From Arthrobacter sp. ok362 (GTDB lineage: Bacteria > Actinomycetota > Actinomycetes > Actinomycetales > Micrococcaceae), in the NCBI RefSeq assembly GCF_900102785.1, contig NZ_FNGC01000005.1, forward strand, positions 62,001 to 126,000: a DNA stretch of 64,000 nucleotides. Direction: 5' to 3'. Under the pieces are notes generated by a model that saw only the letters and a program-made list of their open reading frames with translations, did not search any database and was not told the origin of the DNA. Below are positions 40,425-49,292 of this stretch, in pieces (the first letter of the stretch is position 1; the number at the start of each line of letters is the position of its first letter). Position numbers and translations under genes: made by a program.

Positions 40425-40664
40425 TTAGCCGCGGCCAGCGCCGGAGTAAGGCAGCAGAGCAACTTCGCGGGCGTTCTTGATTGCCTGGGCGATCTTGCGC
40501 TGTTCCTGCACCGTGACGCCAGTGACGCGACGGGCGCGGATCTTTCCGCGGTCGGAGATGAACTTGCGCAGCAATGCTACGTCCTTGTAGTCGATGACAG
40601 TGATGTCAGCGGCCTTCAAGGGGTTGGACTTTGGTTTGGGCTTACGGAGTTCAGCCTTAGCCAT
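40425..40664 (-). CDS. rpsR: 30S ribosomal protein S18
   Basis: 79 residues from the ATG at 40664. [20 protein letters not shown] followed by [20 protein letters not shown] and [13 protein letters not shown] is the S18 core. No Cys residues occur, so this is the zinc-free form. It binds S6 in the platform of the small subunit. An in-frame extension to 40736 is excluded because GGAGCTCC before the ATG supplies the ribosome-binding site. Confidence 0.98.
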   Translation of the reverse strand: MAKAELRKPKPKSNPLKAADITVIDYKDVALLRKFISDRGKIRARRVTGVTVQEQRKIAQAIKNAREVALLPYSGAGRG

Positions 40665-40789
40665 CGTGGAGCTCCTATTCGATGGAGCCCGTGGATATTG
40701 ATCCACGGGATGGTGGTGATCCGGCGCGGTCTGCACCCGGCCGCCTTGCGGCGTCCAGGCGGTTTTCGTTGCCGGACCTTAGATGTTGT

Positions 40790-41365
40790 TTAGAAGGGAG
40801 GTTCGGAATCCGGGCCGTTGCCCCAGCCGCCGCCCGCATTGCTGACCCCGGGCGTGGCCCACGGGTCTTCCTGCGCGGCGGGCTGGTTGCCGCCCCATGT
40901 TCCACCGGTGTTGCCGCCCTGGTTTCCACCCTGGCCGCCACCGAAGCCACCGCCGCTGTTGCCGCCGCCGAAGCCACCCTGTCCACCCTGACCGCCGGAG
41001 CGCTGGGTGCGGTTGACCTTGGCATTGGCGTAGCGCAGGCTCGGGCCGATTTCATCGACCTCGAGCTCGATAACGGTGCGCTTCTCGCCTTCTTTTGTTT
41101 CGTAGGAACGGCTCTTCAGGCGGCCGGAGACGATCACGCGCATGCCCTTGGTGAGGGATTCGGCGACGTTTTCGGCTGCTTCGCGCCAGACCGACGCGCG
41201 GAGGAACAGGGTTTCCCCGTCCTTCCACTCATTGGACTGCCGGTCGAAGGTGCGGGGAGTAGAAGCGATGGTGAAATTCGCTACGGCCGAACCGGACGGT
41301 GTGAACCTGAGTTCGGGGTCATTGGTGAGGTTACCGATAACCGTGATAGTGGTTTCGCCTGCCAT
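40790..41365 (-). CDS. ssb: Single-stranded DNA-binding protein
   Basis: 191 residues. OB fold at 1 to about 110 ([56 protein letters not shown]), then a Gly/Asn/Gln-rich flexible tail with GGxxGG repeats, ending in DSEPPF, the acidic tip that binds partner proteins (the family usually ends DDDIPF or similar). It works at replication forks and in repair. AAGGAGG lies 6 nt before the ATG. It follows rpsF by 55 bp. Confidence 0.97.
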   Translation of the reverse strand: MAGETTITVIGNLTNDPELRFTPSGSAVANFTIASTPRTFDRQSNEWKDGETLFLRASVWREAAENVAESLTKGMRVIVSGRLKSRSYETKEGEKRTVIELEVDEIGPSLRYANAKVNRTQRSGGQGGQGGFGGGNSGGGFGGGQGGNQGGNTGGTWGGNQPAAQEDPWATPGVSNAGGGWGNGPDSEPPF

Positions 41366-41420
41366 CTACTGCCTCCTTGTGCGTTCCTGCGGGGATGAAG
41401 ATTGAAGGTTGGCTGCTGAA

Positions 41421-41726
41421 TTACTCAGCAACAACTTTCTGCTCTTCGGGGCGGGTGATCTTGGTGCGCATGATGGTCTCGTTGAGACTCAGCTGGCGGT
41501 CAAGTTCTTTGGCGGTAGCCGGCTCAGAGGTGAAGTTCACCACGGCGTAGATACCTTCGGACTTCTTCTGGATTTCGTAAGCCAGGCGACGACGGCCCCA
41601 GATGTCAACCTTTTCGATGGTTCCACCATCGTTGGTGATGACGTTCAGGAACTTCTGAAGCGACGGCTCAACGGCACGCTCTTCGACCTCGGGGTCGATG
41701 ATTACCATCAATTCGTAAGGACGCAT
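41421..41726 (-). CDS. rpsF: 30S ribosomal protein S6
   Basis: 101 residues from the ATG at 41726: [59 protein letters not shown] and [19 protein letters not shown] cover the whole S6 fold. It is the first gene of the operon. An in-frame GTG four codons earlier abuts the AAAGGAGG, too close for translation, so the ATG is the start. An inverted repeat 30-48 bp upstream may be part of an autoregulatory leader. Confidence 0.98.
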   Translation of the reverse strand: MRPYELMVIIDPEVEERAVEPSLQKFLNVITNDGGTIEKVDIWGRRRLAYEIQKKSEGIYAVVNFTSEPATAKELDRQLSLNETIMRTKITRPEEQKVVAE

Positions 41727-41755
41727 ATGTGAACCCACCTCCTTTGGGCTAAGCG

Positions 41756-41774
41756 GTTACGGCATTTCCGTAAC
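41756..41774 (-). promoter_or_regulatory. Leader hairpin upstream of rpsF
   Basis: Reading the minus strand, GTTACGG-AAATG-CCGTAAC is a perfect 7-bp stem with a 5-nt loop, 30 bp before the start. In many bacteria the rpsF leader binds the S6:S18 pair through a stem with a CCG element. Here CCG lies at the start of the 3' arm, so the match is suggestive only. Confidence 0.35.
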
Positions 41775-42000
41775 AGGAGGTTCATTTGCGGTGTCATGCA
41801 GTGCCCGGCCGCCGGAACGGAGGCAGGGCGCAGCACAGACTTCAATATCCTAGTGCATGGGGGTTGGTTTCGGCGATTCCTGATGGGGCCACGCTAGCCC
41901 CGGGCGCCCGGCGGCGGGAACCGGGCACGACCCTCATGTGGAAAACCGCCGCACACCCGGGATCGGGGAGCAGGCACAGGGTCTGTGCCATGATCTGAAA

Positions 42001-42684
42001 ATGGATTCCGACACTGACACCACCGCCCTGCCGCCGCCGGTCCGCCGCAGCCGGCTCCGCTTTGCCGTCATGGTGCTGGTGGGGTTGCTGGCCGCCGGGG
42101 CGACCGGCCTGTCGGGTCACTGGGTGGAGGCTCCGGCCGTCGGCTGGGGTTGCGCCGCGGCCTGCTACATCGTTTGGGTCTGGCTGGTCGTGGGCCGCTT
42201 GGACCCCGCCGAAACGCGCGACCACGCCACGGCCGAGGACCCATCCCGCAGTGCAACCGACCTGCTGATTCTGGCGGCGAATGCGGCGAGCCTCGTGGCG
42301 GTGGTCGCCGTCGTCATCGATTCACACAGCAGCGACAGCGCCGCCCGACTCGGCGGCGGAATGCTGGCGCTGGCCTCGGTGGCTCTGTCCTGGCTGCTGG
42401 TCCAGACCTTGTTCACCCTGCGGTATGCGGAGCTCTATTACAGCACCGAGACCCGTGCGGGAGCGGCGGTTGGCGGGATCAACTTCAATCAGACCGGACC
42501 CCCGCAGTACACGGATTTCGCCTATCTGGCCACGAGCCTCGGCATGACATACCAGGTCTCGGACACCGCGCTGGAGAACCATAGTGTGCGTGCCGAGGCG
42601 CTCAAGCACAGCCTGTTGTCGTATGTTTTCGGGACCATCATCCTGGCCGCCACACTCAACCTCGTGGTCGGGCTGACCGCCTAG
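42001..42684 (+). CDS. DUF1345 membrane protein
   Basis: 227 residues, five predicted helices. The C-terminal half is diagnostic: LLVQTLFTLRYAELYYSTET, then GINFNQTGPPQYTDFAYLAT and GMTYQVSDTALENHSVR match the DUF1345 family of unknown function. The conserved Tyr/Phe-rich loop TDFAYLATSLGMTYQVSD is intact. The ATG at 42001 begins the natural N-terminus; an extension from 41938 lacks a ribosome-binding site. It stands alone, divergent from rpsF and convergent with the aminopeptidase gene. Confidence 0.87.
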   Translation: MDSDTDTTALPPPVRRSRLRFAVMVLVGLLAAGATGLSGHWVEAPAVGWGCAAACYIVWVWLVVGRLDPAETRDHATAEDPSRSATDLLILAANAASLVAVVAVVIDSHSSDSAARLGGGMLALASVALSWLLVQTLFTLRYAELYYSTETRAGAAVGGINFNQTGPPQYTDFAYLATSLGMTYQVSDTALENHSVRAEALKHSLLSYVFGTIILAATLNLVVGLTA

Positions 42685-42717
42685 CACCGACTAGGGCTGG
42701 GCGTGGCGCCGGGGAAG

Positions 42718-44034
42718 CTACGTCGCCGTCCGGAAAAACGTCCGGGTCACCGTGGCAAGCCGGTGCGGGTCCTCGACTCCGCAGAGTTCGCGCGCCGAGT
42801 GCATCGACAGCAGGGGCACGCCGACGTCGACCGTCCGGATTCCGAGCCGGGTGGCGGTCAGCGGGCCGATCGTCGAGCCGCACGGCATCACGTTGTTGGA
42901 GACGAATTCCTGGTACGGAATCCCGGCGTCGGTGCACAGCCGCGCCCAGAGTGCGGCCCCGGCGGCGTCGGTCGCGTAGCGCTGGTTGGCGTTGATTTTC
43001 AGCAGGGGGCCGCCGTTGAGGACCGGCCGGTTGGCGGGATCGTGCCGCTCCGGATAGTTCGGGTGCACGGCATGGCCCGCATCCGCCGAGACGCAGAACG
43101 ACGCCGCGAAGGCCTGCCGCCGCTGGCTTGCCGAGGCTCCGAGCCCGTCGGAGACCCGCACGAGGACGTCCTCGAGGATCGGCCCGCACGCGCCGGAGCG
43201 GGAGGCTGAGCCGATTTCCTCGTGGTCGAAGGCGGCCACCACGGCGATCGGCGCACTGTTCGGCAGTGGCGTGGCGGCGTGGGCGATCAGTGCCGTGAGC
43301 CCGGCGTGCGTCGCGGAGAGGTTGTCGAGCCGGCCGGAGGCGAAAAATTCGCCCCGCGCACCGAAGACCGCCGGGGCCTGGGTGTCCGCAATGACGACGT
43401 CGTACCCGCCGATCTGCGCCGGATCCACCGCGGCATCGGTAACCCTGTCCGCGAGGAGCCCGAGCAGGTCCTCGCCGGCGGGATCGCCCAGGCCATAGAC
43501 CGGATTCATGTGTTGCTGCTTGTCCAGGGCCAGGCCTTCGTTTACGGCCCGGTCCAGGTGGATGGCGAGCTGCGGGAAGCGCAGCAGCGGGCCTGTGGCT
43601 GTGAGGTGCTGTGTGCCGTCGCGCATGACGAGCCGGCCGGCGAGCTGGAGTTCGCGGTCCAGCCAGGAGTTCAGGAGGGGCCCGCCGTAGACCTCGACGC
43701 CGGCCTGCAGCCAGCCGAACTTGCCGGTGGTGGGCTTCGGCTTGAGTTTGAAGGACGGCGAATCCGTGTGGGCGCCGAGGATGTTGAAGCCCGTGGTCGG
43801 TCCGGCACCCGGTGGCACCACCCAGGCGATGAGGGCGCCGTCGCGGATCACGTAGAACTTGCCGGCAGTCGCGGCCTCGGCCTCGGGCCAGGGCTGCAGC
43901 TCGTCCAGGCCCGTGAAGCCCGCCGCGTCCAGCCGGCGCGCGGCTTCGTGGACGGCGTGGAAGCTCGACGGCGACGCGCTCACATACGCGCCGAGGTCGT
44001 GGATGTGCTCTTCGGCAGTGCTCGGTGTTGGCAT
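42718..44034 (-). CDS. M18-family aminopeptidase (aspartyl aminopeptidase-like)
   Basis: 438 residues. The dinuclear zinc site can be traced: LGAHTDSPSFKLKPKP (His and Asp), AAFDHEEIGSASRSGACGP (Glu-Glu pair), VSADAGHAVHPN (Asp/His) and LLSMHSARELCG (final His). WLDRELQLAGRLVMRDG is typical of M18. It removes N-terminal residues, likely acidic ones, from peptides in the cytosol. GGAG lies just before the ATG. The 455-bp upstream gap carries the GGACATG repeat array. Confidence 0.92.
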   Translation of the reverse strand: MPTPSTAEEHIHDLGAYVSASPSSFHAVHEAARRLDAAGFTGLDELQPWPEAEAATAGKFYVIRDGALIAWVVPPGAGPTTGFNILGAHTDSPSFKLKPKPTTGKFGWLQAGVEVYGGPLLNSWLDRELQLAGRLVMRDGTQHLTATGPLLRFPQLAIHLDRAVNEGLALDKQQHMNPVYGLGDPAGEDLLGLLADRVTDAAVDPAQIGGYDVVIADTQAPAVFGARGEFFASGRLDNLSATHAGLTALIAHAATPLPNSAPIAVVAAFDHEEIGSASRSGACGPILEDVLVRVSDGLGASASQRRQAFAASFCVSADAGHAVHPNYPERHDPANRPVLNGGPLLKINANQRYATDAAGAALWARLCTDAGIPYQEFVSNNVMPCGSTIGPLTATRLGIRTVDVGVPLLSMHSARELCGVEDPHRLATVTRTFFRTAT

Positions 44035-44107
44035 GGCTCCGAGTCTAGCCCGGCACGCCCGGAGCCCCGGGTTGGTTCGGCGCCGGGCGCCAGGGGACTA
44101 TGCGAAT

Positions 44108-44406
44108 GGACATGTCCCGCGGTGCGCACGAACATGCCCATCCCTCGGTCTAAGCAATGGACATGTTGGCGCTATGTCCACTCTTGGGCGTTCGGGGAGG
44201 GCATGTCCGGAGTTCAATCCTCGAAAGGTGCTCTCCGGCTGCAGCGACGACGTGGACATGTCCCCGTTGCTCCGGACATGCCCACGTATCCGCACACGGG
44301 AATGGGCATGTCCCCCGATCCCCAGGGACATGCCCAGCCCCCGGGCCAAAGGATGGACATAATGCCGCTATGTCCACTCGTGGGCGCCGGGGGAGGGCAT
44401 GTCCGG
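44108..44406. repeat. Array of GGACATG(T/C)CC palindromes
   Basis: The 455-bp gap 44035-44489 holds no gene. Eight near-palindromic cores of the GGACATGTCC/GGACATGCCC/GGGCATGTCC type start at 44108, 44130, 44199, 44254, 44274, 44304, 44326 and 44395. Two hairpins TGGACAT-9 nt-ATGTCCA lie at 44158-44180 and 44354-44376. A 54-bp block (44157-44210) recurs at 44353-44406, 196 bp downstream, with few changes, showing duplication of a larger unit. Outside the array (44035-44107, 44407-44489) I see nothing distinctive. Confidence 0.88.
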
Positions 44407-44489
44407 TGGTGTGGGGGGCCGGAGACCGGGTGACCTGCGCCCGGCGTACCCGTGACCCGAACCTGGGCCGGCCCTGAACCGCCCCGGAC

Positions 44490-45977
44490 CTACGACACCG
44501 GGCGCGCGCCCATCACGGCGTCCTCGGCAGGAGCGGCGGCAGGAGCCTTGGCGTCAACCACCGCGGCGTCCTCGGCAGGAGCCCCGGCGGCCCCGGCAAG
44601 AGCATCTGCTGCGGGAACCGTGGCCTTGGAGCCGTTGCTGCGGTAGCGGAAGACGCCGATCCCCACCACGACGGCGGCGAGAGCCAGCGAGAGCAGGAGC
44701 GATTCCCGCGTGGATTCCAGGATCACCATCCCGATCAGCAGGGCCACAATGCTGACGATGGACACCCAGGTCAGGTACGGGAACAGCCACATTTTCAGCT
44801 GGAGGTCCTTGGCGGCGGCGCCCATTCGGCGGCGCAGGATCAGCTGGGAGGAGGCGATCACGAGCCACACGAACAGCGCGATGGCACCGGAGGTGTTGAC
44901 CAGGAAGAGGAAGACCGTGTCCGGGGCGATGTAGTTCAGGCCAACGGTGATGAAGCCGACCACCGTGGAGGCCAGCACCGCGGCCGCGGGCACGCCGTGC
45001 TTGGAAATTCGCGTCCATGACTTGGGGGCGTCGCCGCGGCGGGACAGCGAGAACAGCATGCGGCTGGCCGTGTAGAGGCCCGAGTTCAGGCAGGAGAGCA
45101 CCGAGGTCAGCACCACAATGTCCATGATGGTTCCGGCGCCGGGGATGCCGAACAGCTCGATGACCGCAACGTAGGGGCTCTTGGCGACGGAGGCGGAGTT
45201 CCAGGGCAGCAGGGTGACCACAATGGCGATGGAGCCGATGTAGAAGACGAGGATGCGCCAGACGGTGGACTTCACGGCCTTCTTGACGGCGTCGACCGGG
45301 TTTTCGGACTCGCCGGCGGCGATGGTGGCGATTTCCGCCCCGAAGAAGGAGAACACGACCACGAGGATGCCGGCCAGGACGGCGCCGGGACCGTTGGGCA
45401 TGAACCCGCCGTTGCCGATCAGGTTGTCCAGACCGGGCGCCGGAACGCCGGGGACGAGGCCGAGGATCGCGGCAGCGCCGAAGAGCAGGAAGAGCACGAT
45501 TGCCGCCACCTTGATGGAAGCGAACCAGAACTCGAACTCGCCGTACGACTTCACCGACCCGAGGTTGGTCAGCGTCAGCAGCACCATGAGGGCAAGAGCC
45601 CACACCCACTGGTCAATGCCGGGGACCCAGCGGTGCATGATCGCGGCCCCGGCCGTGGCCTCGATGCCGAGGACAATGATCCAGAACCATGCGTAGAGCC
45701 AGCCGATGCTGAACCCGGCCCAGCGGCCCAGGGCCTTGTCGGCGTAGGTGGAGAATGAGCCGGTTTCCGGGTTGGCCGCGGCCATCTCCCCCAGCATCCG
45801 CATGACGAGGATGACGACGAGTCCCGCCGCGGCGTAGGCAACCAGAATGCCCGGGCCGGCCTGCTGGATCGCCGCACCCGAACCGACAAACAGTCCGGCA
45901 CCGATCACGCCGGCGATGGCAATCATGGACAGATGCCTGGGTTTCAGGGATTTTGAGAGCTGCTGGTCAGCGTGCAT
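44490..45977 (-). CDS. APC-superfamily amino-acid permease (GabP/ProY type)
   Basis: 495 residues, twelve helices. KSLKPRHLSMIAIAGVIGAG and LFVGSGAAIQQAGP form the substrate-binding TM1 break; GEMAAANPETGSFSTYAD is the TM2-3 signature of the amino-acid transporter family, and FSFFGAEIATIAAGESENP is the TM6 break. GABA permease is the closest pattern, but Pro, Phe or Arg uptake cannot be excluded. The C-terminus is an Ala/Pro-rich tail containing two copies of APAEDA, encoded by a 17-nt direct repeat 50 bp apart. A cluster of GGCAA/TTGCC sites lies about 180-215 bp upstream. Confidence 0.88.
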   Translation of the reverse strand: MHADQQLSKSLKPRHLSMIAIAGVIGAGLFVGSGAAIQQAGPGILVAYAAAGLVVILVMRMLGEMAAANPETGSFSTYADKALGRWAGFSIGWLYAWFWIIVLGIEATAGAAIMHRWVPGIDQWVWALALMVLLTLTNLGSVKSYGEFEFWFASIKVAAIVLFLLFGAAAILGLVPGVPAPGLDNLIGNGGFMPNGPGAVLAGILVVVFSFFGAEIATIAAGESENPVDAVKKAVKSTVWRILVFYIGSIAIVVTLLPWNSASVAKSPYVAVIELFGIPGAGTIMDIVVLTSVLSCLNSGLYTASRMLFSLSRRGDAPKSWTRISKHGVPAAAVLASTVVGFITVGLNYIAPDTVFLFLVNTSGAIALFVWLVIASSQLILRRRMGAAAKDLQLKMWLFPYLTWVSIVSIVALLIGMVILESTRESLLLSLALAAVVVGIGVFRYRSNGSKATVPAADALAGAAGAPAEDAAVVDAKAPAAAPAEDAVMGARPVS

Positions 45978-46158
45978 GGAAGCGCCGTCCTTCGTGGGGG
46001 TTCAGGCCCGCTCTTTGCCGGCACGGAATCGAATCCATGCTGTGCGGCGGACCACAATGTCGTTTCACACTAGACCGCGCGGCATGAGCTCCGTCTTGTG
46101 CAGTCCCACAAATGACGCCCGACAGGACCGGGCCATCTCCCAACAGGAGAGCCTTAGA

Positions 46159-46192
46159 GGCAACCAAAGTTGCCCCCTAGGCAATTCGGCAA
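46159..46192. promoter_or_regulatory. Clustered GGCAA/TTGCC half-sites upstream of the permease
   Basis: GGCAAC-CAAA-GTTGCC (46159-46174) is a perfect 6-bp inverted repeat, overlapped by TTGCC-CCCTA-GGCAA (46170-46184) and followed by another GGCAA (46188-46192). Half-sites recur about every 8-11 bp, like arrays bound by Lrp/AsnC-type amino-acid regulators. It lies 182-215 bp upstream of the permease start, in a 285-bp gap without other features. Confidence 0.45.
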
Positions 46193-46262
46193 TGTGTGTG
46201 AAACCACTGCTTCAGGTACTACCCGCCCGTAGCAGACTCTCCCGGCCGGCGGGCCGCTCCCG

Positions 46263-47030
46263 TCAGTAGTCCGTGTTGCTCGGCACCACGAGGCCGGTCT
46301 CGTACGCGTATACGACGGCCTGGACCCGGTCGCGGAGATGGAGCTTGGTCAGGATCCGGCGCACGTGTGTCTTGACTGTGGCCTCGGACAGGAAGTACCT
46401 GTGCGCGATTTCGGCGTTGGAGAGCCCCTCCGCCATCGCCCCGAGCATCTCGTTTTCGCGGGGGGTTAGGTCCTCCAGCAACGGATCCCTCGCCGGGCGT
46501 GCCGGGCTGCCGGCCGGCTGGCCGCCGCCGTCCGCCCCGGCGCGCTGTCCGCCGTCGCCGCCGTCCATTGCGGCAGGATCCATGCCGGCTCCGGCGCCGC
46601 GGACATAGGTCTCCAGCAGCCGCTGGGTAACGCGCGGGGCCACGACGGCGTCGCCGCTGGCCACCACCCGCACCGCGCTGATCAGTTCCGCCGGCGCCAC
46701 GTCCTTGAGCAGAAAGGCCGAGGCCCCGGCCCGCAGCCCGGCAAAGGCGTATTCATCGAGGTCAAAGGTGGTCAGGATGATGATCTTGGCGTCCGAACCC
46801 GAGGCCGCGATGGCCCGGGTGGCCTCGATCCCGTCCAGCATCGGCATCCGCACATCCATCAGGACGACGTCGGGCGCGAGTTCCCGGACGTGGCGGACCG
46901 CTTCGGCACCATTGGACGCCTCGCCCACGATGCACAAATCGTCTTCACCTTCCAGGATGAGCCGGAAGCCCATCCGAAGCAGCGGCTGGTCATCCACCAG
47001 CAGGACGCGTACCGGTCCGTTGTCGAGCAT
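46263..47030 (-). CDS. NarL/LuxR-type response regulator
   Basis: 255 residues from an ATG with GGGGGGAA in front. Receiver domain with phospho-acceptor Asp59 ([10 protein letters not shown]), Asp13-Asp14 and Lys near ASAFLLKDV; the C-terminal LuxR HTH is [40 protein letters not shown]. Between them is an unusually long Gly/Asp/Ala-rich linker (about 150-185, [18 protein letters not shown]). The gene starts inside the last 41 bp of the kinase gene. With it and the ABC pair it forms one operon, whose promoter likely lies near 50.3 kb. Confidence 0.92.
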   Translation of the reverse strand: MLDNGPVRVLLVDDQPLLRMGFRLILEGEDDLCIVGEASNGAEAVRHVRELAPDVVLMDVRMPMLDGIEATRAIAASGSDAKIIILTTFDLDEYAFAGLRAGASAFLLKDVAPAELISAVRVVASGDAVVAPRVTQRLLETYVRGAGAGMDPAAMDGGDGGQRAGADGGGQPAGSPARPARDPLLEDLTPRENEMLGAMAEGLSNAEIAHRYFLSEATVKTHVRRILTKLHLRDRVQAVVYAYETGLVVPSNTDY

Positions 47031-48363
47031 TGTTCCCCCCTGTATCCGTGGCATTCTCGCCATTGCAGTTCAGTTCCGCGTGCACGCGCCAGCCGCGCTC
47101 ACCCGTGCGCCCGGCGTGCACGGTGCCTGCGTAGATCCTGGCCCGCTCCCGCATCCCGGCGATTCCGTGCCCGGTCCCGACGGTGTCCAGTGAGTCGGCC
47201 TGCGCGGCGGCCCCGGCACTGCCGGAATCAACTTTGCCCCTGCCGTCGTCGACCACTTCAATGCTGACGCGCGAACCGTTGCGGACAATGCTGACGTCCA
47301 CGCGGCTGAGCGCACGGCCATAGCGCAGCACATTGGTCAGCGACTCCTGCACAATCCTGTAGACGGTCAGCTGGAACGCCGCATCGCCGGGCAGGGACGG
47401 GCCGGTGTGCGTGTAGTGCAGCGGCAGTCCCGCGGTGCGGAAGCCCTCGAGCAGTGTGGCCAGGCTGCCTCCGGACACCAGCGGCTCGCGCGGGGCGTGT
47501 CCCGTGGCGGCGTCCTCGCGCAGCACGCCAAGGACGCGGCGCATGTCGGCCAGCGCGGTGCGTCCCGTCCGGGAAAGTTCGGCCATGACGCCGGCGGCGC
47601 GGGCCGGATCCTTTTTGACCACGACGGCGGCGCCGTCCGACAGGCTGATCATGACCGTCAGTGAGTGCGCCACGACGTCGTGCATTTCGCGCGCGATCCG
47701 GTTCCGTTCCGTGACGGAGCCCAGCTGCTGGGCGCGGGCGGCCCAGGCGGCGATCTCGTGTTCGTGCTCGCGCCGCTGCCGCACGGAGATCCCGATCCCC
47801 GTCGCGATCACGTTGGAGAGCGTGATGCCGATGCCGGCCGCGATGCTCGTGAGCAGCTGGAAATTCTCCGGCGTGCGGACCGCCATGTCCGGGAGCCGCC
47901 CGTCCAGAGGCCCCACGGCCAGCAGGAAGTACAGGAGCAGAAGCGGGGCTGTGGTCAGGGCCAAAGCGGCGAGGGCGAACCGCCGCGTGCGGACGACCGC
48001 GACGGCGTACAGCGAAAACCAGAGCCCTGCGGAGACATTGGATCCCCAAGGATGCAGGAAGGTGACGGCCAGTTCCAGTGCCCCCACGGCCACCGCCACC
48101 TGCACCGGATAGGCCCGTCGGAAGAGCAGGACGGGCGCGGCCGCCGCGAGCAGTACCGCCACCGGCCAGTCGCCGTGCATGATCGACTCGACCGCCGTCG
48201 GCGTGACCAGGACCAGGTAGCAGAGCACCACCAGGACATCCATGACCCGCGGATTGGCCAGCAGGTAGCGCCGGAGCCGGCCGCGGCGACGGGCGGTGAG
48301 TTCGGCGAGGGACGCATCGGCCGGACCGGCCGACGCGTCCCTCACAGGTACTGCATCGATCAT
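46990..48363 (-). CDS. Sensor histidine kinase, HisKA_3 (DesK/LiaS) class
   Basis: 457 residues. Five or six helices at about 30-185 form a membrane sensor without a large outer loop. The dimerisation helix has the phospho-His in [18 protein letters not shown], and the HATPase has [18 protein letters not shown] and [15 protein letters not shown]. The signal is not known; the partner ABC transporter suggests an antimicrobial or membrane stress. Its 3' end overlaps the response regulator by 41 nt, and it follows the ABC permease by 35 bp. Confidence 0.91.
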   Translation of the reverse strand: MIDAVPVRDASAGPADASLAELTARRRGRLRRYLLANPRVMDVLVVLCYLVLVTPTAVESIMHGDWPVAVLLAAAAPVLLFRRAYPVQVAVAVGALELAVTFLHPWGSNVSAGLWFSLYAVAVVRTRRFALAALALTTAPLLLLYFLLAVGPLDGRLPDMAVRTPENFQLLTSIAAGIGITLSNVIATGIGISVRQRREHEHEIAAWAARAQQLGSVTERNRIAREMHDVVAHSLTVMISLSDGAAVVVKKDPARAAGVMAELSRTGRTALADMRRVLGVLREDAATGHAPREPLVSGGSLATLLEGFRTAGLPLHYTHTGPSLPGDAAFQLTVYRIVQESLTNVLRYGRALSRVDVSIVRNGSRVSIEVVDDGRGKVDSGSAGAAAQADSLDTVGTGHGIAGMRERARIYAGTVHAGRTGERGWRVHAELNCNGENATDTGGNNARQRTGTRPAGG

Positions 48364-48398
48364 GCTCTGAGCCTAGACGCTGGGCTTGCGGGCCCGGG

Positions 48399-49289
48399 CT
48401 AGACGTCCCGCTTCTTGAGCAGGATGGCGGCCAGGAGCACCGGGACCACAACCCAGGCGCCCAGCACAAGGCCGGCCTGCCAGGCTTCCAGGGTGTCCGG
48501 GACGTGCTCCACGGCGGTCAGGGGATCCACGGTGTTGCCGGGCAGGTACTTGCGGGCCTCCACGAAGAAGTCGCCCGGAATCAGCTGGAACGCGATGGGC
48601 GCCACGAAGAACAGGCCAACCAGGCTCATGATGCCGCCTGCCGAGTTGCGGATCAGCGTACCCAGCGCCATGCCGATCGCCGCGACCGCTGCCACGTAGA
48701 GGCTGTTGACAACGAGCAGTTTGACGGACTGCGAGCTGCCCAGGTCCAGGCCGAGGCCGTAGTTATCCAGGATGGGCACCGACACGAACCCGGCCACCAC
48801 GGTGGAGGCGGCGGTGATGACGAAGGAGGTCAGCACCACCACCACGAGCTTGGCCGCGAACGCAGGGATGCGTTTGGGCACCGCCGCGAACGTGGACCGG
48901 GCCATGCCCGTGGTGAACTCCGAGCTCATCAGCAGCACTCCGAGGGAGCCCAGGATCAGCTGGGCAAACGCGATGCCGGAAGTAGGTACGCCGACGGCGA
49001 GGTCACCGCCCTGCGCCGCGAACCTGGCGCCCGCCTCCGGGTCCTGGGCCGCGGCTTCGGAGAACTGTCCCGTCCCCCAGGCCGAAAGCGCCCCGAACCC
49101 CACCATGACCACCACGGTGGAGCCGAGCAGGATCAGCGTGGAGAGCAGGGTGCGGAACTTGATGAATTCGGAGTTTAGGACCCGCGGGAAGCTGGGGCCG
49201 GGGCCGGAACTGCTGCCGCTTCCGGAGAGCTGCGCACGGGTATCGGCGCCGCGGGGCGATGGCGTGGATTCAACGGTTGTGGAGCTCAT
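48399..49289 (-). CDS. ABC transporter permease (ABC-2 type)
   Basis: 296 residues. After a Ser/Pro-rich leader of about 38 residues, six helices follow (LLSTLILLGSTVVVMVGFGA, then FAQLILGSLGVLLMSSEFTT with the 'S-x-E-F-x-x-x-M-x-R' motif of ABC-2 permeases: SSEFTTGMARSTFA). It pairs with the ATP-binding gene 3 bp upstream. Family members export bacitracin-like peptides or lipids. It is part of the ABC-ABC-kinase-regulator operon. Confidence 0.9.
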   Translation of the reverse strand: MSSTTVESTPSPRGADTRAQLSGSGSSSGPGPSFPRVLNSEFIKFRTLLSTLILLGSTVVVMVGFGALSAWGTGQFSEAAAQDPEAGARFAAQGGDLAVGVPTSGIAFAQLILGSLGVLLMSSEFTTGMARSTFAAVPKRIPAFAAKLVVVVLTSFVITAASTVVAGFVSVPILDNYGLGLDLGSSQSVKLLVVNSLYVAAVAAIGMALGTLIRNSAGGIMSLVGLFFVAPIAFQLIPGDFFVEARKYLPGNTVDPLTAVEHVPDTLEAWQAGLVLGAWVVVPVLLAAILLKKRDV

Positions 49290-49292
49290 GGC

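Noticed and set aside
44108-44406. CRISPR array
   Set aside because: Units are short palindromes at irregular spacing, without equal-length spacers, and no cas gene is present.
46080-46250. Glycine riboswitch before the amino-acid permease
   Set aside because: GGGAGAG and GCCGAA fragments occur on the minus strand, but the order and spacing of the aptamer core do not fit.
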